Assembly: GCA_964391195.1 (NCBI GenBank)
Contig: CAYMLG010000106.1
Span: 1-14,380 of the forward strand
DNA: 14,380 nt
DNA from: JAAYXE01 sp964391195
GTDB lineage: Bacteria > Chloroflexota > Anaerolineae > Anaerolineales > UBA4823
Direction of reading: 5' to 3'
Below the pieces are notes generated by a model. The model was not told the origin of the DNA and ran no database searches. It worked only from the letters and a program-made list of their open reading frames with translations. The first letter of the stretch is position 1. Every line of letters starts with the position of its first letter. Positions 12,124-14,380 of this stretch are shown here, one piece after another. The position numbers were made by a program, and so were the translations under genes.

Positions 12124-12547
12124 CCCTGGCCTCCTGTATTGCTGACTTAATCCGTCGTCTAATCTCGGCGCGACCATCGGGTGTGCGAAATTCATGTTCC
12201 CAGGCTCTAATCACTGTCCAGCCCATCTCTTTCAGGGCGGCATCATTCTTGTGATCGCGCTCAACATTCTTACTTATTTTCTGTTGCCAGTATTCCCGAT
12301 TGGTTTCCGGCAATTTCCTTTGACACACAGGACATCCGTGCCAGAAGCAGCCATCGGCGTAAATTAACACCTTTTCCGCCCGGAAAACGATGTCAGGCTT
12401 ACCTAGGATGTCGCTCGCGTTACGCTCCCACCCCTGGATGCGCATACCAGCGACCATAGCGAAGAGCCGCCGTTCCAGGCTGGTGTTCTTCCCCTTGACC
12501 GCCCGCATCGTGCGCCGGCGATCATCAGGACTCAAGTTGTCAGGCAT
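12083..12547 (-). CDS. vsr: Vsr-like very-short-patch-repair DNA mismatch endonuclease
   Basis: This 154-aa protein nicks DNA beside T:G mismatches that arise when 5-methylcytosine deaminates, protecting sites methylated by the partner enzyme. The opening LSPDDRRRTMRAVKGKNTSLERRL is the family's DNA-contacting N-terminus. The catalytic PDIVF has D52, and it is followed by YADGCFWHGCPVC with H70 and zinc-binding cysteines. REYWQQKISKNVERD and LKEMGWTVIRAWEHE complete the family pattern. ATG 12547 shares its A with the stop codon of the methyltransferase (TAATG), so translation is coupled. The next gene starts inside its 3' end. Length is normal. Context and sequence agree fully, so confidence is high. 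The exact target site would follow that of the neighbouring methyltransferase. Confidence 0.95.
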   Translation of the reverse strand: MPDNLSPDDRRRTMRAVKGKNTSLERRLFAMVAGMRIQGWERNASDILGKPDIVFRAEKVLIYADGCFWHGCPVCQRKLPETNREYWQQKISKNVERDHKNDAALKEMGWTVIRAWEHEFRTPDGRAEIRRRIKSAIQEARVDRSEHGHNTATG

Positions 12548-13698
12548 TACTCGGCCTTTTCTAGCATCAACTTCTCGTAGAGTGGATTAAGCGCATACTT
12601 TCCTATCCACTCGATTGCGGGCACACATACGGCATCGCCAAAACCCCACAAGTTATCATTCAAGTTATCAACCAACGGGTAATCGTCTGGGACGCCTTGC
12701 AGCCGAGCGGCTTCCCTAGCGGTCATCAGCCGCGCCCGCAGTTTGCTCTGTCCAGCAGCAATTACAATCTGTCGCCCACTCCCGCCCAATGGCGTTCTCA
12801 GACATCCAGCATAGTCGTCGCTTCTAACTTCGGTGTATGTCCGCCCGCGCCGGACGCGGTTGAAGGCTGTCCGATAGGTTATCTGGTCTCCGGTGATCAA
12901 CTCTTTCACCATAGCCAAGTGCTTGTCGCTCAACCGCTCCTTGTAAAGCCGCTCGATTTTTTCGGGCGGCCACCAGCGCGGATCGTCGTCCGGTAGATAC
13001 TCGATTATCGATTCCAGATAATGATTTTTCGGCGGCGGAGCGGGCAAATCCAGACGCATCCATTTTAGATCGGCATTGACCGTCAACGATTTCACCAACC
13101 GTTCTGGCCGCAAATCGGCCGATCTTGATTGGACAGACCCAATGATGCTGTAGGCGGGCAGAGGATCAATTCCCTGAGCGCCCACAATAAACAATCGGGG
13201 GCGGCTCTGTGGCGTAAAGTGCCTGGCGTCTAACACAAAGGCGTCGATAGTATAACCGAGATCGTTCAAGGCGATCATCGCTTCGCGGAAATCCCTTCCG
13301 CCGTTGGCGGACAGAAAGCCCAACACATTTTCCACTAGCACCAGATAAGGCTGCCGATCTCCCATCTGGCGGAGTATTCGCACCCATTCCCAAAACGTGC
13401 CGCCGGATGACTTGTGCGCGTCGTTTCGCTCCGCGCCAAATCCGGCGTGCCAGCCTGCTACCGACATGTCCACACACGGAAACGAGCAAGTTGCGAGCGA
13501 TGCAGAAGGAACTTCATCTGCGGTTATTTGGTGGATGTCGTCGACGACATAGTGGCCTCCGTTGAGGCTGAAGTGGCCAAGATAGAGCTTCAGCTTCTTC
13601 TGGTCAATGTCGTTTGCCCAAATGCACTTCCAGCCCACTCGCTCCAGGCCAAGTCTGACAAGGCCGATTCCTGCAAAAAACTCCAGAAATGTTCGCAT
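12547..13698 (-). CDS. DNA (cytosine-5) methyltransferase of a type II R-M system
   Basis: The 383-aa enzyme transfers a methyl group from S-adenosylmethionine to C5 of cytosine at a specific site. The motifs occur in order: I, FFAGIG (7-12); II, NDID (29-32); IV, FPCVDMS with catalytic C75; VI, E123-N124-V125; VIII, QSRPR (164-168); IX, REAARLQG (328-335); X, GDAV (354-357), where GNAV is usual. The variable region between VIII and IX (about 170-320) should set the target sequence, which I cannot read. ATG 13698 fits motif I starting a few residues in and has AAGGGA (13704-13709) 5 nt ahead. The longer frame to 13767 lacks a binding site. A TATAAT lies at 13748-13753. It leads a coupled operon with Vsr-like and DUF4928 genes and protects host DNA from the latter if that is the nuclease. 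Confidence 0.95.
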   Translation of the reverse strand: MRTFLEFFAGIGLVRLGLERVGWKCIWANDIDQKKLKLYLGHFSLNGGHYVVDDIHQITADEVPSASLATCSFPCVDMSVAGWHAGFGAERNDAHKSSGGTFWEWVRILRQMGDRQPYLVLVENVLGFLSANGGRDFREAMIALNDLGYTIDAFVLDARHFTPQSRPRLFIVGAQGIDPLPAYSIIGSVQSRSADLRPERLVKSLTVNADLKWMRLDLPAPPPKNHYLESIIEYLPDDDPRWWPPEKIERLYKERLSDKHLAMVKELITGDQITYRTAFNRVRRGRTYTEVRSDDYAGCLRTPLGGSGRQIVIAAGQSKLRARLMTAREAARLQGVPDDYPLVDNLNDNLWGFGDAVCVPAIEWIGKYALNPLYEKLMLEKAE

Positions 13699-13747
13699 TA
13701 GTATCCCTTGATTCTCATTTTCTGCGAATCTCCTCTTGTGTAAGCAG

Positions 13748-13753
13748 ATTATA
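13748..13753 (-). promoter_or_regulatory. -10 element of the R-M operon promoter
   Basis: A perfect TATAAT on the minus strand lies 49 bp ahead of the methyltransferase ATG. No good TTGACA is present 17 bp upstream; the sequence there is C-rich. A palindrome TTGTTCACAA (13783-13792) sits just beyond the -35 position and could bind a regulator. Confidence 0.5.
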
Positions 13754-13880
13754 ACCAAATGCCCCACGCTATGGGGGGGTGATTGTTCACAACCCAGCAG
13801 TCAGTTGGTACAGCGCCGCTATCGATCACAATAATCGAACGAGTCCCCTGTGTATTAAAAACAAAAGTGGTGGAGTTCAT
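13749..13880 (-). CDS. possible 43-aa small protein or leader peptide
   Basis: An ATG at 13880 is preceded by AGGAGG with an 8-nt gap and opens a 43-codon frame (MNSTTFVFNTQGTRSIIVID... ending GIWL). I recognise no family, signal or membrane helix. The binding site and start lie inside a hairpin followed by a U-run (13855-13916), and its stop overlaps the -10 of the R-M operon. It might be a leader peptide upstream of the operon or a chance frame. The strong binding site is the only argument for it. Confidence 0.3.
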   Translation of the reverse strand: MNSTTFVFNTQGTRSIIVIDSGAVPTDCWVVNNHPPIAWGIWL

Positions 13881-13916
13881 GTTAGCTTCCTCCTGCAGGA
13901 AGTCTGAGTCCACCAC
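13855..13916 (-). terminator. nested hairpin with U-run upstream of the R-M operon (terminator or attenuator)
   Basis: On the minus strand, GTGGTGGA (13909-13916) pairs with TCCACCAC (13867-13874) and is followed at once by TTTTGTTTTT (13857-13866). Inside the loop, CTTCC (13898-13902) pairs with GGAAG (13886-13890). The layout is that of an intrinsic terminator with a long branched loop. It either ends transcription arriving from the right or attenuates a transcript leading into the R-M operon. It contains the ribosome binding site and start of the possible 43-aa frame. Confidence 0.5.
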
Positions 13917-14380
13917 ATATACGGGAAGCGCCCATATCGTCGCCCGTATTTGGCGCAATCATTCGTTGATGGCCGGATGGGGGCCGAACTCATAAGGGAT
14001 GTTTTCGCGGGTCTGAACGTTGGTAGCTGACGGAAGGCCGTGCAGGTTGGTACGTGGTCAGGGAGGGTCGAACGATGGTGAAGGGCGGGTCTGATTGGTC
14101 CGCCCAGGCGGGCTGGCCTGACACGCACCGCTTATGGTGGGCAACCGGCGCTTGACTCGAAGACCCGCCCCTACGAGAATCGTAAAACCCAACACAGGTA
14201 GGGGCGGGTCATTGATTCAGGCGGGTGCTGCCAGACTGGAAAGCCAGCCTGCCAGGCTAACCCCGCCCGCCTGCCAACCCAGACCCGCCCGTCGTGTAAC
14301 GGACAACGACTCCTTCCATAACCCAACCCCTCTAAAACCAAAAAATCCGTTCAATCCGGTCCCGCTCCGGCATCGGTTGA
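13917..14380. other. non-coding spacer with repeats at the right end
   Basis: I see no gene. The stretch holds an inverted repeat ATACGGG (13919-13925) with CCCGTAT (13943-13949). A G-rich part (about 14040-14125) resembles 660-760 and 5905-5930. The GACCCGCCCCTAC hairpin follows (14162-14210), then a small palindrome AGCCTG-c-CAGGCT (14246-14258). A 'aaatccgttcaatccgg' fragment (about 14343-14360) of the repeat family at 8907-9095 lies close to the end. Confidence 0.55.
14162..14210. repeat. 13-bp perfect inverted repeat GACCCGCCCCTAC, copies 3 and 4
   Basis: GACCCGCCCCTAC (14162-14174) and its exact complement (14198-14210) face each other across 23 bp. The right copy extends through ATTGATTCAGG (to 14221), matching the minus-strand version of the element at 763-786. 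The other copies at 769-789 and 5984-6004 are single, not paired. Confidence 0.8.

Noticed and set aside
12124..12195. ATG 12195 as the start of the DUF4928 gene
   Set aside because: It lacks a binding site, extends the overlap with the Vsr-like gene to 113 bp and adds a non-conserved-looking tail. The AGGAGG-TTG alternative is far better.
13877..14128. 83-codon minus-strand frame at the right end
   Set aside because: It has arginine- and proline-rich low-complexity sequence, no binding site, and it crosses repeat elements.

Overview
The window looks like high-GC chromosomal DNA from an environmental, probably anaerobic or facultative bacterium. My best guess is Chloroflexota (Anaerolineae-like). 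The guess rests on the long repeat-littered spacers, a corrinoid-protein activator of the RACo type, and the overall gene style. It is an inference from flavour, not from a marker gene. There are no rRNA or tRNA genes and no CRISPR array. About eleven protein genes are well supported, and roughly a third of the window is non-coding DNA filled with short dispersed repeats.

Layout. 1-886 is non-coding and carries two 115-bp direct repeats, each with a long inverted repeat, plus a G-rich tract. 887-1207 (-) is a small antibiotic-biosynthesis-monooxygenase-like protein with a good sigma-70-type promoter. 1421-4485 (+) is a two-gene unit: a 2Fe-2S/ASKHA corrinoid-activation protein and an MFS transporter. 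Tail-to-tail with it, 4496-5383 (-) encodes a secreted lipoprotein with a ComEC-like metallo-beta-lactamase fold. 5384-6174 is a repeat-filled spacer. 6175-8058 (+) is an ECF42-type sigma factor followed by its DGPF/YCII partner. Between them lie a sequence matching the published ECF42 promoter pattern and a structured leader. 8094-8280 holds two tandem copies of a self-complementary repeat. 8282-8737 (-) is a DUF2214 membrane protein.

8907-9960 contains an AT-rich segment with one unrecognised 143-aa gene. It is flanked by a perfect 36-bp inverted repeat. 9962-10832 (-) encodes a GNAT acetyltransferase and a free-standing RNA polymerase alpha-CTD-like protein. 11121-13698 (-) is a compact restriction-modification operon: C5 cytosine methyltransferase, then Vsr-like endonuclease, then a DUF4928 protein as the likely restriction enzyme. 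Its genes overlap, and it ends in a textbook terminator. It has visibly lower GC than the left half, which suggests horizontal acquisition. 13749-14380 holds a terminator/attenuator-like structure upstream of this operon, then more repeats.

Most of the content belongs to known families. The least explained parts are the structured leader of the DGPF gene, the attenuator-like hairpin ahead of the R-M operon, and the inverted-repeat-bounded AT-rich cassette.
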